The notes under the pieces were generated by a model that had not been told where the DNA came from, made no database searches, and was given only the letters and a program-made list of their open reading frames with translations. A program made the position numbers and the translations under genes. Positions 16,590 to 25,090 of a stretch of DNA of 64,000 nucleotides are shown piece by piece. Source of the stretch: Rhizobium johnstonii 3841 (GTDB lineage: Bacteria > Pseudomonadota > Alphaproteobacteria > Rhizobiales > Rhizobiaceae); contig NC_008380.1 in NCBI RefSeq assembly GCF_000009265.1, positions 1,555,501-1,619,500 on the forward strand, read 5' to 3'. Numbering within the stretch: position 1 is the first letter of the stretch; each line of letters begins with the position of its first letter.

Positions 16590-17474
16590 ATGTTCAATGG
16601 GTCCATTCCCGCCCTCGTCACCCCCTTCACGGATGCCGGACTGATCGACGAAGACAGCTTCGCCGCTCATGTCGACTGGCAGATCAAGGAAGGCAGCGGC
16701 GGTCTCGTTCCTGTCGGCACGACAGGCGAATCCCCGACGCTGTCGCATGCCGAGCACAAACGGGTGGTGGAACTCTGCATCGAAGTTGCCGCAAAACGCG
16801 TTCCCGTCATGGCCGGCGCCGGCTCGAACAATACGCGTGAAGCGATCGAGCTTGCCCAGCATGCCGAAAAGGTCGGTGCGAACGCCGTTCTGGTCGTCAC
16901 CCCCTATTACAACAAGCCGACGCAGAAGGGTTTGATCGCGCATTTTTCGGCGATCGCCGAGGCCGTCGATCTGCCGATCTATATCTATAACATCCCCGGC
17001 CGCTCGGTGGTCGACATGGCGCCGGAAACGATGGGTGCGCTCGCCAAGGCGCATCGGAATATCGTCGGCGTCAAGGATGCGACGGGCAAGATCGAGCGCG
17101 TCTCCGAACAGCGCATCACCTGCGGCGCAGATTTTAGGCAGCTGTCCGGCGAGGATGCGACGGCGCTCGGCTTCAACGCCCATGGCGGTGTCGGCTGTAT
17201 TTCGGTAACGGCCAATGTTGCCCCGCGCCTTTGCGCCGACTTCCAGGCGGCAACGCTGGCAGGCGACTATGCCCGCGCCCTGGAATATCAGGATCGGCTG
17301 ATGCCGCTGCACAAGGCGATCTTCCTTGAGCCGGGCCTTTGCGGCGCCAAATACGGGCTCTCCAAGCTTGGCCGGATGAGCCGCAACGTTCGTTCGCCGC
17401 TGCTTTCGACGCTGGAGCCGGCAACGGAATCGGCGATCGACGCCGCGATGCGCCATGCAGGCCTGCTGAACTGA
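16590..17474 (+). CDS. dapA: 4-hydroxy-tetrahydrodipicolinate synthase
   Basis: 294 residues from ATG 16590 after GTGAGGAGCTTTGC. It condenses pyruvate with aspartate semialdehyde in the lysine/diaminopimelate pathway. Visible signatures are the N-terminal [10 protein letters not shown], the pyruvate-binding [14 protein letters not shown], the DHDPS signature with the catalytic tyrosine ([13 protein letters not shown]), and the Schiff-base lysine in [14 protein letters not shown]. The length equals that of other bacterial DapA proteins. A hairpin follows the stop codon, and smpB starts about 100 bp downstream. Confidence 0.97.
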   Translation: MFNGSIPALVTPFTDAGLIDEDSFAAHVDWQIKEGSGGLVPVGTTGESPTLSHAEHKRVVELCIEVAAKRVPVMAGAGSNNTREAIELAQHAEKVGANAVLVVTPYYNKPTQKGLIAHFSAIAEAVDLPIYIYNIPGRSVVDMAPETMGALAKAHRNIVGVKDATGKIERVSEQRITCGADFRQLSGEDATALGFNAHGGVGCISVTANVAPRLCADFQAATLAGDYARALEYQDRLMPLHKAIFLEPGLCGAKYGLSKLGRMSRNVRSPLLSTLEPATESAIDAAMRHAGLLN

Positions 17475-17478
17475 CGAG

Positions 17479-17551
17479 ACCGGCCGTCTTCACAAGACGG
17501 GGTCTCTCCCTTACATAAAGGGCAAGGAATGAGGGCGCGGCTTTTCGCGCC
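17479..17551 (+). other. Two hairpins in the dapA-smpB gap
   Basis: The first, at about 17479-17505, has outer arms GAGACC / GGTCTC and inner arms CCGTCTT / AAGACGG around a short CAC loop. The second, at about 17534-17551, is GGCGCG / CGCGCC around CTTTT-type loop sequence, about 25 bp before the smpB start. Neither is followed by a good T tract on the plus strand, so they are not convincing terminators. They may be mRNA-stability or leader structures. Confidence 0.4.
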
Positions 17552-17575
17552 TTAAAAAACAATTGGAATATCGTC

Positions 17576-18055
17576 ATGGCCCCCAAAGGCAGCCAGCGCG
17601 TGGTGAATAAGGTCGTGGCCGAAAACCGCAAGGCCCGCTTCAACTACGAGATCATCGATACTTACGAGGCCGGCATCGTGCTGATGGGCACGGAGGTCAA
17701 GTCGCTGCGCGAAGGCAAGGCCAATATCGCCGAATCCTACGCCTCGGATGAGGGCGGCGAGATCTGGCTGATCAATTCCTACCTGCCGGAATATCTGCAG
17801 GCCAACCGCTTCAATCACGAGCCGCGCCGGCGCCGCAAGCTGCTGCTGTCGGGCCGTGAAATCCATCGCCTGCGCTCTGCCATCAACCGCGAAGGCATGA
17901 CGCTGATCCCGCTGAAGATCTATTTCAACGATCGCGGTCGGGCGAAGATGGAACTGGCGCTCGCCAAGGGTAAGAAATTGCACGACAAGCGCGAATCCGA
18001 GAAGGAGCGCGACTGGAACCGGCAGAAGAGCCGCCTGCTGAAGGCTCATGGCTGA
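17576..18055 (+). CDS. smpB: SsrA-binding protein SmpB
   Basis: 159 residues. It binds tmRNA and delivers it to stalled ribosomes in trans-translation. The beta-barrel signatures are present: [32 protein letters not shown] sequence ([16 protein letters not shown]), and the C-terminal basic tail rich in lysine and arginine ([21 protein letters not shown]), which inserts into the mRNA channel. The length and order of motifs are normal. Conserved neighbour of dapA in rhizobia. Confidence 0.97.
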   Translation: MAPKGSQRVVNKVVAENRKARFNYEIIDTYEAGIVLMGTEVKSLREGKANIAESYASDEGGEIWLINSYLPEYLQANRFNHEPRRRRKLLLSGREIHRLRSAINREGMTLIPLKIYFNDRGRAKMELALAKGKKLHDKRESEKERDWNRQKSRLLKAHG

Positions 18056-18123
18056 CCGCGCTGCCGTGGTCTATGATCACGTCCTGATCGTCGCGGCCAC
18101 TCCGGTTCCGGATGATGGAGAGA

Positions 18124-18705
18124 TCAATCCTCGAGATCGCTGACCGGGGCAACTTCGGCGGGGCGTGGCGCCCGCTCGGAGGGATCACGACCGATTTCAG
18201 CCTTCAGAGATAAGAGATCGATGAAATGATCGGCCTGACGGCGCAGGTCGTCGGCAATCATCGGCGGCTGCGTCGCCATGGTCGAGATCACCGAGACCTT
18301 GCGGCCTCTGCGCTGCAACGCTTCGACCAGGTTCGTGAAGTCGCCGTCGCCCGAGAAGATGACGAGGTGATCGACCGTTTCGGACTGTTCCATCGCGTCG
18401 ATCGCAAGCTCGATGTCCATGTTGCCCTTGATCTTTCGGCGACCCATGGAATCCGTGAATTCCTTGGCGGGCTTGGTGACGACTTTGTAGCCGTTATAGT
18501 CGAGCCAGTCGATCAGCGGCCGGATCGATGAATATTCCTGATCCTCGATCAGAGCGGTATAATAATACGCGCGCAGCAGATATCCGCGTTTCTGGAATGC
18601 TTTCAGGAGCTTGCGGTAATCTATGTCAAAGCCGAGGCTCTTGGATGCAGCGTAGAGATTCGCGCCGTCAATGAAGAGTGCAATTTTCTCGCGTGGGTCA
18701 AACAT
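18124..18705 (-). CDS. NYN-domain (LabA/DUF88) protein, putative RNase
   Basis: 193 residues. The NYN/PIN-like fold is recognisable: the N-terminal ALFIDGANLYAASKSLGFDIDY with the first conserved aspartate, a central KGNMDIELAIDAM with further acidic residues, and HLVIFSGDGDFTNLVEALQRRGRKVSVIS with the GDGDF acidic cluster. These aspartates would coordinate a metal in a nuclease active site. LabA-like proteins are thought to act on RNA, but the substrate here is unknown. The gene is convergent with smpB. Confidence 0.88.
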   Translation of the reverse strand: MFDPREKIALFIDGANLYAASKSLGFDIDYRKLLKAFQKRGYLLRAYYYTALIEDQEYSSIRPLIDWLDYNGYKVVTKPAKEFTDSMGRRKIKGNMDIELAIDAMEQSETVDHLVIFSGDGDFTNLVEALQRRGRKVSVISTMATQPPMIADDLRRQADHFIDLLSLKAEIGRDPSERAPRPAEVAPVSDLED

Positions 18706-19002
18706 CGCTTACCAATCCAATGAGAGCAATCGAAATCAGAAGGCATCAAACCTCAATAAAAACAATAGCTTATGTTTCAATTTGGATCTGATCCTTACTT
18801 TATGAATTATTCATATATGAAAGATTTAGGGCACGATTCGACATATTCCAAGCAACCTTCGGTGGAATTATGACATTCTCCATGGAAATTTAGCTTAGCC
18901 GCGGATAAAGACGAGGGAAGCCGGAATGAAAAACTTGTATTTGCCCGGTTTTAATTGTATCGGGCGTGTTAATCCCGAAATGACGACCGTAAAGGACAGG
19001 CA
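18706..19002. other. AT-rich gap between the NYN gene and rpoZ
   Basis: About 300 bp, clearly more AT-rich than the surroundings, with tracts such as TTATGAATTATTCATATATG. It separates divergent genes and so should contain the promoters of both. I see no open frame with a ribosome-binding site and no clear hairpin. Confidence 0.5.
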
Positions 19003-19407
19003 ATGGCCCGTGTCACAGTTGAAGATTGCATCGACAAGGTGGAGAACCGCTTCGAGCTGGTTCTGCTCGCCAGCCACCGCGCCCGGCTGATTTCCCAGGG
19101 TGCCTCGATCACCATCGATCGCGACAACGACAAGAATCCTGTGGTGGCCCTGCGCGAAATCGCCGACGAGACGCTTTCGCCCGATGACCTCAAGGAAGAT
19201 CTGATCCATTCGCTGCAGAAGCATGTCGAAGTCGACGAGCCCGAGCCCGATCCGGCAAGCATGATCGCTGCCGGCGGTGTCGCCGCAGCCGACGGCGAAG
19301 AGCAGGACGACGTGCCGGAGACGATCACTTTCGACCAGATGTCGGAAGAAGAGCTGCTTGCCGGCATCGAAGGCCTCGTGCCGCCGGAAAAGAGCGACGA
19401 TTACTAA
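19003..19407 (+). CDS. rpoZ: DNA-directed RNA polymerase omega subunit
   Basis: 134 residues, longer than the enterobacterial subunit because of an acidic C-terminal extension, as is usual in rhizobia. The N-terminal core [21 protein letters not shown] is the omega signature, followed by [31 protein letters not shown] 19003 follows AAAGGACAGGCA. Omega assists RNA polymerase assembly and is part of a ppGpp site in some bacteria, which fits its position before rel. The last 17 coding bases before the stop codon are repeated 84 bp downstream. Confidence 0.97.
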   Translation: MARVTVEDCIDKVENRFELVLLASHRARLISQGASITIDRDNDKNPVVALREIADETLSPDDLKEDLIHSLQKHVEVDEPEPDPASMIAAGGVAAADGEEQDDVPETITFDQMSEEELLAGIEGLVPPEKSDDY

Positions 19408-19488
19408 GCGCGCAGGCGGGATCTCCGGTCGCATCGGTTAGATGCAGCCCGGAAAAAGCTGCATGCGATGCAAAAGAGCGACGATTAC
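19388..19488 (+). repeat. 17-bp direct repeat of the rpoZ 3' end with intervening hairpin
   Basis: AAAAGAGCGACGATTAC occurs at 19388-19404 (the last codons of rpoZ) and again at 19472-19488. Between the two copies is an imperfect stem: GCATCG / CGATGC outside and ATGCAGC / GCTGCAT inside, around a CCGGAAAAA loop (about 19431-19471). The second copy is not followed by a stop codon in the same register as rpoZ. Confidence 0.7.
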
Positions 19489-19539
19489 CAATCGTCAATC
19501 TTGCACCTTTATTGCTTAGGCATATTATTGCCCATGTGT

Positions 19540-19572
19540 GCGCCAATCGTTGATTGGCGCGCTTTTATTTTT
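19540..19572 (+). terminator. Rho-independent terminator between rpoZ and rel
   Basis: GCGCCAATC (19540-19548), loop GTT, GATTGGCGC (19552-19560), then GCTTTTATTTTTATC. The stem is a perfect 9 bp. The T tract ends only about 20 bp before the rel start codon, so either rel depends on read-through from upstream or its promoter overlaps this structure. Confidence 0.8.
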
Positions 19573-19589
19573 ATCGGAGTGGCTTTGGA

Positions 19590-21824
19590 ATGATGCGGCA
19601 GTACGAGCTCGTGGAGCGGGTTCAGCAATACAAGCCCGATGCCAATGAAGCACTGCTGAACAAAGCCTATGTTTACGCCATGCAGAAGCATGGCCAGCAA
19701 AAGCGCGCGAGCGGCGATCCCTATATTTCCCATCCGCTCGAGGTCGCTGCGATCCTCACTGACATGCATCTCGATGAATCGACGATCGCTGTCGCCCTTC
19801 TGCACGATACGATCGAGGATACGACGGCGACACGCGCCGAGATCGACGAACTCTTCGGCGAGGATATCGGCCGCCTGGTCGAGGGTCTGACCAAGATCAA
19901 GAAGCTCGATCTCGTCACCAAGAAGGCCAAGCAGGCAGAAAACCTGCGCAAGCTGCTGCTCGCCATTTCCGACGATGTGCGCGTGCTGCTCGTCAAGCTT
20001 GCCGATCGCCTGCACAATATGCGTACCCTCGATCACATGTCGGCCGACAAGCGTGCCCGCATTTCCGAGGAGACGATGGAAATTTATGCGCCGCTCGCCG
20101 GCCGCATGGGCATGCAGGACATGCGCGAGGAACTCGAGGAACTCTCCTTCCGCCATATGAACCCGGAAGCCTACGAGACCGTCACCAAAAGGCTGGAAGA
20201 GCTTTCGAAGCGCAACGAAGGCATCGTCAAGAAGATCGAGGCCGAACTGCGCGACCTTTTGGTCGCAAGCGGCCTGACGAGCGCCTATGTCAAGGGCCGG
20301 CAGAAGAAGCCCTATTCGGTCTTCCGCAAGATGCAGTCGAAGTCGCTTTCCTTCGAACAGCTTTCCGATGTCTACGGCTTCCGCCTGATCGTCGAGGACA
20401 TCCCCTCCTGTTACCGGGCGCTCGGCATCGTCCACACGCGCTGGCGCGTCGTGCCGGGCCGCTTCAAGGACTATATCTCGACGCCGAAGCAGAACGATTA
20501 CCGTTCGCTGCACACCACCATTGTCGGTCCCTCCAGCCAGCGCATCGAACTGCAGATCCGCACCAAGCGCATGCACGAAATCGCCGAATTCGGCATCGCC
20601 GCCCATACGCTCTATAAGGACGGCGCCACCAATGCTGATGGCGACATCCTTTCTCGCGAATCCAACGCCTATTCCTGGCTGCGTCATACGATCGAAGCTC
20701 TGGCCGAGGGCGACAGCCCGGAAGAATTCCTCGAACACACCAAGCTCGAGCTCTTCCAGGACCAGGTCTTCTGCTTCACGCCGAAGGGCAAGCTGATCGC
20801 CCTGCCGCGCGGCGCCACCCCGATCGATTTCGCCTATGCGGTGCACACCAATATCGGCGATACCACGGTGGGCGCCAAGATCAACGGCCGCATCATGCCG
20901 CTGGTGACGCGGCTTGCAAATGGCGACGAGGTCGAGATCATCCGCTCCGGCGTGCAGGTTCCGCCCGCCGCCTGGGAGGAGATCGTCGTGACCGGCAAGG
21001 CGCGCGCCGCCATCCGCCGCGCCACTCGCATGGCGATCCGCAAGCAATATGCCGGTCTCGGCCACCGCATTCTCGAGCGCACCTTCAACAGGGCCGGCAA
21101 GATCTTCTCGCGAGAGGCGATGAAGCCGGCGCTGCACCGTCTCGGCCAGAAGGATGTCGAGGATGCGATCGCCGCCGTCGGCCGCGGCGAGATGTCCTCG
21201 CTCGACGTGCTGCGCGCCGTCTATCCCGATCACCAGGACGAGCGCGTCACCGTCAAGCCCTCCGGCGATGACGGCTGGTTCAACGTCCGCAGCGCCGCCG
21301 GCATGATCTTCAAGATCCCTGGCAAGACCAAGACAGGGCACGATGGCGGCCACTCGGAAATCGACGCCGATGCCGATATCGGGCCGATCCGCGGCCTGTC
21401 CGGCAATGTCGATGTCAAGTTCGCGCCGACCGGCGCCGTGCCCGGCGATCGCATCGTCGGCATCATGGACCAGGGCAACGGCATCACCATCTATCCGATC
21501 CAGTCGCCGAGCCTGCAGCGTTTCGACGATCAGCCCGACCGTTGGATCGACGTGCGCTGGGACCTCGACGAAGCCAACAAGTCGCGTTTCATGGCCCGCA
21601 TCATGGTGAATGGGTTGAATGAACCGGGCACGCTTGCCAAGGTCGCCCAGACGGTCGCAGGCCTCGACGTCAATATCCGCTTGCTGAACACGGTGCGGGT
21701 CGCGGCCGATTTCACCGAAATGATGCTCGAGGTCGAGGTCTGGGACCTGCGTCAGCTCAACCAGCTGCTCGCCCAGATGAAGGAACTGGATTGCATCGCC
21801 ACGGTCCGGCGCCTCTACGAGTAA
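19590..21824 (+). CDS. rel: Bifunctional (p)ppGpp synthetase/hydrolase
   Basis: 744 residues from ATG 19590 (MMRQYELVERV), with GGAG about ten bases upstream; the frame is open further up through the terminator, which is rejected as coding. Order of domains: HD hydrolase with HDTIED at 72-77; RelA/SpoT synthetase with the loop RFKD, the RxKD type of bifunctional enzymes; TGS domain (DQVFCFTPKGKLIALPRGATPIDFAYAVHT); and a C-terminal ACT domain (MARIMVNGLNEPGTLAKVAQTVAGLDVNI). It makes and degrades the stringent-response alarmone. Rhizobia generally have a single enzyme of this type. Confidence 0.96.
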   Translation: MMRQYELVERVQQYKPDANEALLNKAYVYAMQKHGQQKRASGDPYISHPLEVAAILTDMHLDESTIAVALLHDTIEDTTATRAEIDELFGEDIGRLVEGLTKIKKLDLVTKKAKQAENLRKLLLAISDDVRVLLVKLADRLHNMRTLDHMSADKRARISEETMEIYAPLAGRMGMQDMREELEELSFRHMNPEAYETVTKRLEELSKRNEGIVKKIEAELRDLLVASGLTSAYVKGRQKKPYSVFRKMQSKSLSFEQLSDVYGFRLIVEDIPSCYRALGIVHTRWRVVPGRFKDYISTPKQNDYRSLHTTIVGPSSQRIELQIRTKRMHEIAEFGIAAHTLYKDGATNADGDILSRESNAYSWLRHTIEALAEGDSPEEFLEHTKLELFQDQVFCFTPKGKLIALPRGATPIDFAYAVHTNIGDTTVGAKINGRIMPLVTRLANGDEVEIIRSGVQVPPAAWEEIVVTGKARAAIRRATRMAIRKQYAGLGHRILERTFNRAGKIFSREAMKPALHRLGQKDVEDAIAAVGRGEMSSLDVLRAVYPDHQDERVTVKPSGDDGWFNVRSAAGMIFKIPGKTKTGHDGGHSEIDADADIGPIRGLSGNVDVKFAPTGAVPGDRIVGIMDQGNGITIYPIQSPSLQRFDDQPDRWIDVRWDLDEANKSRFMARIMVNGLNEPGTLAKVAQTVAGLDVNIRLLNTVRVAADFTEMMLEVEVWDLRQLNQLLAQMKELDCIATVRRLYE

Positions 21825-22008
21825 GCTTTTGTTAAGCCGCGCCAGAGGGTTGGCCGAAAAACTGCACATTTTATAATCGGAGCGGCGCATCAAAGGGGCA
21901 AGCGATGCATTGAGCGCATGGCTGCGTCCATGTTGCGGCGGTGGTAATTAACCTTTGTCGGGCCTATCTTCTGGTCATCGAAACGTAAACAGAAGATGAG
22001 ACAAGATA

Positions 22009-22158
22009 ATGTTTGACCCTATCAAGAAATTCGCTCGCGCCTTTCGCGCTCCGACCACGCAGGAACGTGAAATGGCATATTTGAATGGCTCGCTCGATCG
22101 TATCGACCTCGAGTTTCGTCAGCGCCAGGTCGATCGCGGTCTGTTCCGCAATCGCTGA
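22009..22158 (+). CDS. DUF3563 family small protein (49 aa)
   Basis: 49 residues, MFDPIKKFARAFRAPTTQER followed by EMAYLNGSLDRIDLEFRQRQ and VDRGLFRNR. The YLN-S-DRIDLE-R-RQ pattern is the DUF3563 signature. The start is ATG 22009 after AGATGAGACAAGATA, and the N-terminal half is basic and amphipathic. A structured terminator follows about 50 bp downstream, so the gene is a short monocistronic unit. The function of the family is unknown. Codon use is in line with neighbouring genes. Confidence 0.8.
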   Translation: MFDPIKKFARAFRAPTTQEREMAYLNGSLDRIDLEFRQRQVDRGLFRNR

Positions 22159-22206
22159 TACTGGAATTTATACTTGAGGTAAGTGAGGGACGTTATGCAT
22201 AGCGGA

Positions 22207-22262
22207 CGCCCCTCGGCATGAAGAAGCTCCTCTTCGGAGCAAGAACTGAGGGGCGGTTTTTC
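22207..22262 (+). terminator. Branched Rho-independent terminator after the DUF3563 gene
   Basis: The outer arms CGCCCCTC (22207-22214) and GAGGGGCG (22248-22255) enclose a second hairpin, GCTCC-TCTTC-GGAGC (22226-22240), and are followed by GTTTTTC. This is an intrinsic terminator with an internal stem-loop, so the 3' end of the DUF3563 mRNA would be highly structured. Confidence 0.8.
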
Positions 22263-22319
22263 GAGCGGTATCATTTGCCGCTCTTGTCATGGTGGTGTGC
22301 ACTGCACTAAATACCGGCC

Positions 22320-22910
22320 ATGTTGTTTCGCCGTCGCAAGCCTGCGGGATTCAAGGAAAAGATGCGGGAGCTTTTATGGCCCCGTAAAGGTTTCCTTCGC
22401 CCGATCCGTTACCTGACAATGCGCGTCCTGCGCCTGAGCGCTTCGCCGCATGCGGTTGCCGCCGGCGTCGCTGCGGGTGTCTTCGTCTCGTGGACGCCGT
22501 TCATCGGCGTGCATTTCGTCATGGCTTTCGTCATCACCTATTTCCTCTCCGGCAGCATGGTGGCCGCCGCCCTCGGCTGCGCCGCCTTCGGCAATCCGCT
22601 GACCTATCCCTTCATCTGGGGCATCACCTGGGAAATCGGGCATCTGTTGTTGAGCCGCGAGGATCAACTAGCCGGTCAGACGGTGGATCTCGCCGCCCTT
22701 TTCCACAAGCTGAACTTCACCGAATTATGGAAGCCGGTGCTGGAGCCGATGCTGGTCGGCGCTATCCCGCCGGCGATCGTCACCTCCGTTGCGCTCTATG
22801 CGCTGACATTCTACACCGTGAAGGGTTTTCAGACGCGCCGCCATATACGGCTGATGGAGCGGGCGCGCCTGCGTCTTGCCGTTCCAGCCGGCGACATGCC
22901 GAGCATATGA
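22320..22910 (+). CDS. DUF2062 domain-containing membrane protein
   Basis: 196 residues. DUF2062 is recognised by the pattern SPHAVAAGVAAGVFVSWTPF (near residues 41-60), IGVHFVMAFVITYFL and CAAFGNPLTYPFIW. There are three to four hydrophobic segments, so it is an inner-membrane protein, with a basic N-terminus (MLFRRRKPAGFKEKMRELLW) and a basic tail. The function is unknown. It precedes acpS by 38 bp on the same strand and could form the head of the acpS-lepB-rnc-era group. Confidence 0.88.
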   Translation: MLFRRRKPAGFKEKMRELLWPRKGFLRPIRYLTMRVLRLSASPHAVAAGVAAGVFVSWTPFIGVHFVMAFVITYFLSGSMVAAALGCAAFGNPLTYPFIWGITWEIGHLLLSREDQLAGQTVDLAALFHKLNFTELWKPVLEPMLVGAIPPAIVTSVALYALTFYTVKGFQTRRHIRLMERARLRLAVPAGDMPSI

Positions 22911-22948
22911 ACCCGATCAAGAATTCTTAAGCGACGGAAGGGTCCGGC

Positions 22949-23353
22949 ATGATCATCGGCATTGGCAGCGATCTGATCGACATTCGCCGTGTCGAGAAAT
23001 CTATTGAGCGCTTCGGCGAGCGTTTTACCCATCGCTGCTTCACCGAGATCGAGCGGGCGCGTTCCGATAAGCGAGCAAACCGTGCCGCATCCTATGCCAA
23101 GCGTTTTGCCGCCAAGGAGGCCTGTTCCAAGGCGCTCGGTACCGGCATAGCGCAGGGCGTCTTCTGGAAGGACATGGGCGTCGTCAACCTGCGGAGCGGC
23201 AAGCCGACCATGCTTTTATCGGGCGGCGCCGCCCTGATCCTCGAATCGCTGCTGCCCGCGGGCCACAGGCCCGCCATTCATTTGACAATAACGGATGATT
23301 ATCCCTTGGCGCAGGCCTTCGTCATTATCGAGGCGTTGCCCGAGAGCCTCTGA
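22949..23353 (+). CDS. acpS: Holo-[acyl-carrier-protein] synthase
   Basis: 134 residues. It transfers 4'-phosphopantetheine from CoA to acyl carrier protein. Signatures are [16 protein letters not shown] with the magnesium-binding aspartate, FTEIERA, and [21 protein letters not shown] with the conserved glutamate and lysine. ATG 22949 follows GGAAGGGTCCGGC. It is followed by a repeat-rich gap and then lepB, an order found in many rhizobia. Confidence 0.96.
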   Translation: MIIGIGSDLIDIRRVEKSIERFGERFTHRCFTEIERARSDKRANRAASYAKRFAAKEACSKALGTGIAQGVFWKDMGVVNLRSGKPTMLLSGGAALILESLLPAGHRPAIHLTITDDYPLAQAFVIIEALPESL

Positions 23354-23410
23354 TCGCGACCTCGGGCGCAGTTGATCGTGACCTCGGGAGCTGTTGATCG
23401 CGACCTCTCG
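23351..23410. repeat. Short tandem repeat, 22-bp unit, 2.7 copies
   Basis: The unit TGATCGYGACCTCGGG plus six variable bases starts at 23351, 23373 and 23395. The first copy begins at the TGA stop codon of acpS. Copies 1 and 2 differ at a few positions and the third is truncated. Confidence 0.75.
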
Positions 23411-23454
23411 TCGCTTTTGGTGTTGTCGCCATTGCCGCAACCGGCCGAAGCCGC

Positions 23455-23568
23455 TAGAACAGGATGATTTTAGGCTGGCCGGCCTAAAATCTGAATCCTG
23501 TTCTAGATTAAAGAATTAGAGCATGATGTCGTCCGAAAACCGCTCACACTTTTCGGCATCATGCTCTA
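23455..23568. repeat. Composite palindromic repeat, copy 1 (modules A and B)
   Basis: Module A (23455-23505) has arms TAGAACAGGAT...TTTTAGG and CCTAAAA...ATCCTGTTCTA. An 11-bp spacer follows, then module B (23517-23568) with arms TAGAGCATGATG and CATCATGCTCTA around a core containing CCGAAAACCGCTCACACTTTTCGG-like sequence. It lies in the acpS-lepB gap, 55 bp before lepB. Copies 2 and 3 are at 29623-29737 and 31463-31577. Confidence 0.85.
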
Positions 23569-23623
23569 GAGAGAACGACAGAAAGAATTGCGCCGCCGCG
23601 GCGTCTTGAAGGAATAAGACTGC

Positions 23624-24367
23624 GTGTCCGAAAAAGTCGAAGCCAAGCCGAACGCCCTCTGGGAAAATATCAAAGTTATCATCCAGGCGCTGATTTTGGC
23701 GATGGTGATCCGAACGGTGCTGTTCCAGCCCTTTACCATTCCGTCCGGTTCGATGATGCCGACGCTGCTTGTCGGCGACTACATCTTCGTCAACAAGTTC
23801 GCTTACGGCTATTCGAAATATTCGCTGCCTTTCTCGCCCGATGTTTTCAGCGGCCGCCTGTTCGGCGCCGATCCGAAGCGTGGCGACATCGTCGTCTTCC
23901 GTTTCCCGCCGAACCCCGAGATCGACTACATCAAGCGCTGCATCGGCCTGCCGGGCGACCATATCCAGGTTACCGATGGCGTGCTCTACGTCAACGGGAA
24001 GCCGGTTCCGAAGGTGGCGGACGGCGCGTTCACTTCGGATTACAAGCTCGATCCGGGCGAGGACGTGCCGGTGTTCCGCGAAACGCTCGACGACGGCAAG
24101 TCCTACGATACGCTCGATCAGTCTCCGGTGTCGCGTGGCGACAACACCCGCGAATTCATCGTGCCGGAAGGCCATTATTTCATGATGGGCGATAATCGCG
24201 ACAACTCGCTCGACAGCCGCTTCGACGTCGGCTTCGTGCCTGCCGAAAATCTTGTCGGCCGTGCCAGCGTCATCTTCTTTTCGCTCGGCAACGACACCTC
24301 CTTCCGCGAAATCTGGAAGTGGCCGACGAACATGCGTTGGGACCGCCTCTTCAAGGTTGTTGAATGA
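23624..24367 (+). CDS. lepB: Signal peptidase I
   Basis: 247 residues, starting with GTG at 23624 after GAAGGAATAAGACTGC. A single N-terminal membrane anchor (VIIQALILAMVIRTVLF) is followed by the box with the catalytic serine, PSGSMMPTLLVGDYIFVNKF, and the box with the catalytic lysine, RGDIVVFRFP and YIKRCIGLPGD. The late motif GDNRDNSLDSR is also present. It cleaves signal peptides of secreted proteins on the periplasmic face. Its stop codon overlaps the rnc start by 4 bases (ATGA), indicating translational coupling. Confidence 0.97.
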   Translation: MSEKVEAKPNALWENIKVIIQALILAMVIRTVLFQPFTIPSGSMMPTLLVGDYIFVNKFAYGYSKYSLPFSPDVFSGRLFGADPKRGDIVVFRFPPNPEIDYIKRCIGLPGDHIQVTDGVLYVNGKPVPKVADGAFTSDYKLDPGEDVPVFRETLDDGKSYDTLDQSPVSRGDNTREFIVPEGHYFMMGDNRDNSLDSRFDVGFVPAENLVGRASVIFFSLGNDTSFREIWKWPTNMRWDRLFKVVE

Positions 24368-25083
24368 GTAAGGCGCAGACGCTTTCTGCGGCGGACCGCG
24401 CAAAGCTTGAAGGCCTGATCGGTCATGACTTCGCTGAAAAGGAACGCCTGGATCGCGCGCTGACCCATGCCAGCGCCCGCACCGAAAAGGGCGGCAATTA
24501 CGAACGGCTGGAATTCCTCGGCGACAGGGTCCTCGGGCTCTGCATCGCCGAGCTTCTGTTCCGCACCTTCGGCACGGCAGGAGAAGGCGAGCTTTCGGTT
24601 CGCCTCAACCAGCTCGTCAGCGCCGAAACCTGTGCTGCGGTCGCCGACGAACTCAATCTTCACCTCTATATCCGCACCGGCGCCGATGTGAAGAAACTGA
24701 CCGGCAAGCGCATGATGAATGTGCGCGCCGATGTCGTCGAAAGCCTGATCGCCGCGATCTATCTCGACGGCGGCCTGGAAGTCGCCCGCCGCTTCATTCT
24801 GCGTTACTGGCAGGGCAGGGCGGTGCGGGCCGATGGCGCCAAGCGCGACGCCAAGACCGAGCTGCAGGAATGGTCGCACGCGAAATTCGGCGTCACGCCG
24901 ATCTACCGGGTTGATGAACGCAGCGGACCGGATCATGATCCGCGCTTCAAGGTGACGGTGGAAGTTGCTGGCATTAAGCCCGAAACCGGCGTAGAGCGGT
25001 CGAAGCGAGCCGCCGAACAGGTGGCGGCAACGAAGATGCTTGAGCGCGAAGGCATTTGGCAGCAATCGCCTGCCGGAAACTGA
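24364..25083 (+). CDS. rnc: Ribonuclease III
   Basis: 239 residues. The RNase III signature NYERLEFLGDRVLGL (residues ~42-56) holds the catalytic acidic residues, with the second acidic cluster in DVVESLIAAIYLDGG. The C-terminal ~75 residues are a double-stranded RNA-binding domain (DAKTELQEWSHAKFG ... KRAAEQVAATKMLE). It processes rRNA precursors and degrades structured RNA, and would be able to act on long hairpins such as the repeats of this window. Overlaps lepB by 4 bases and precedes era by 7 bases. Confidence 0.97.
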   Translation: MSKAQTLSAADRAKLEGLIGHDFAEKERLDRALTHASARTEKGGNYERLEFLGDRVLGLCIAELLFRTFGTAGEGELSVRLNQLVSAETCAAVADELNLHLYIRTGADVKKLTGKRMMNVRADVVESLIAAIYLDGGLEVARRFILRYWQGRAVRADGAKRDAKTELQEWSHAKFGVTPIYRVDERSGPDHDPRFKVTVEVAGIKPETGVERSKRAAEQVAATKMLEREGIWQQSPAGN

Positions 25084-25090
25084 CGGGACA

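Noticed and set aside
17534..17551. Hairpin before smpB as a terminator of dapA
   Set aside because: It is followed by A-rich, not T-rich, sequence on the plus strand.
23351..23410. CRISPR array
   Set aside because: Units are contiguous with a 22-bp period and no unique spacers, and no cas genes are near.
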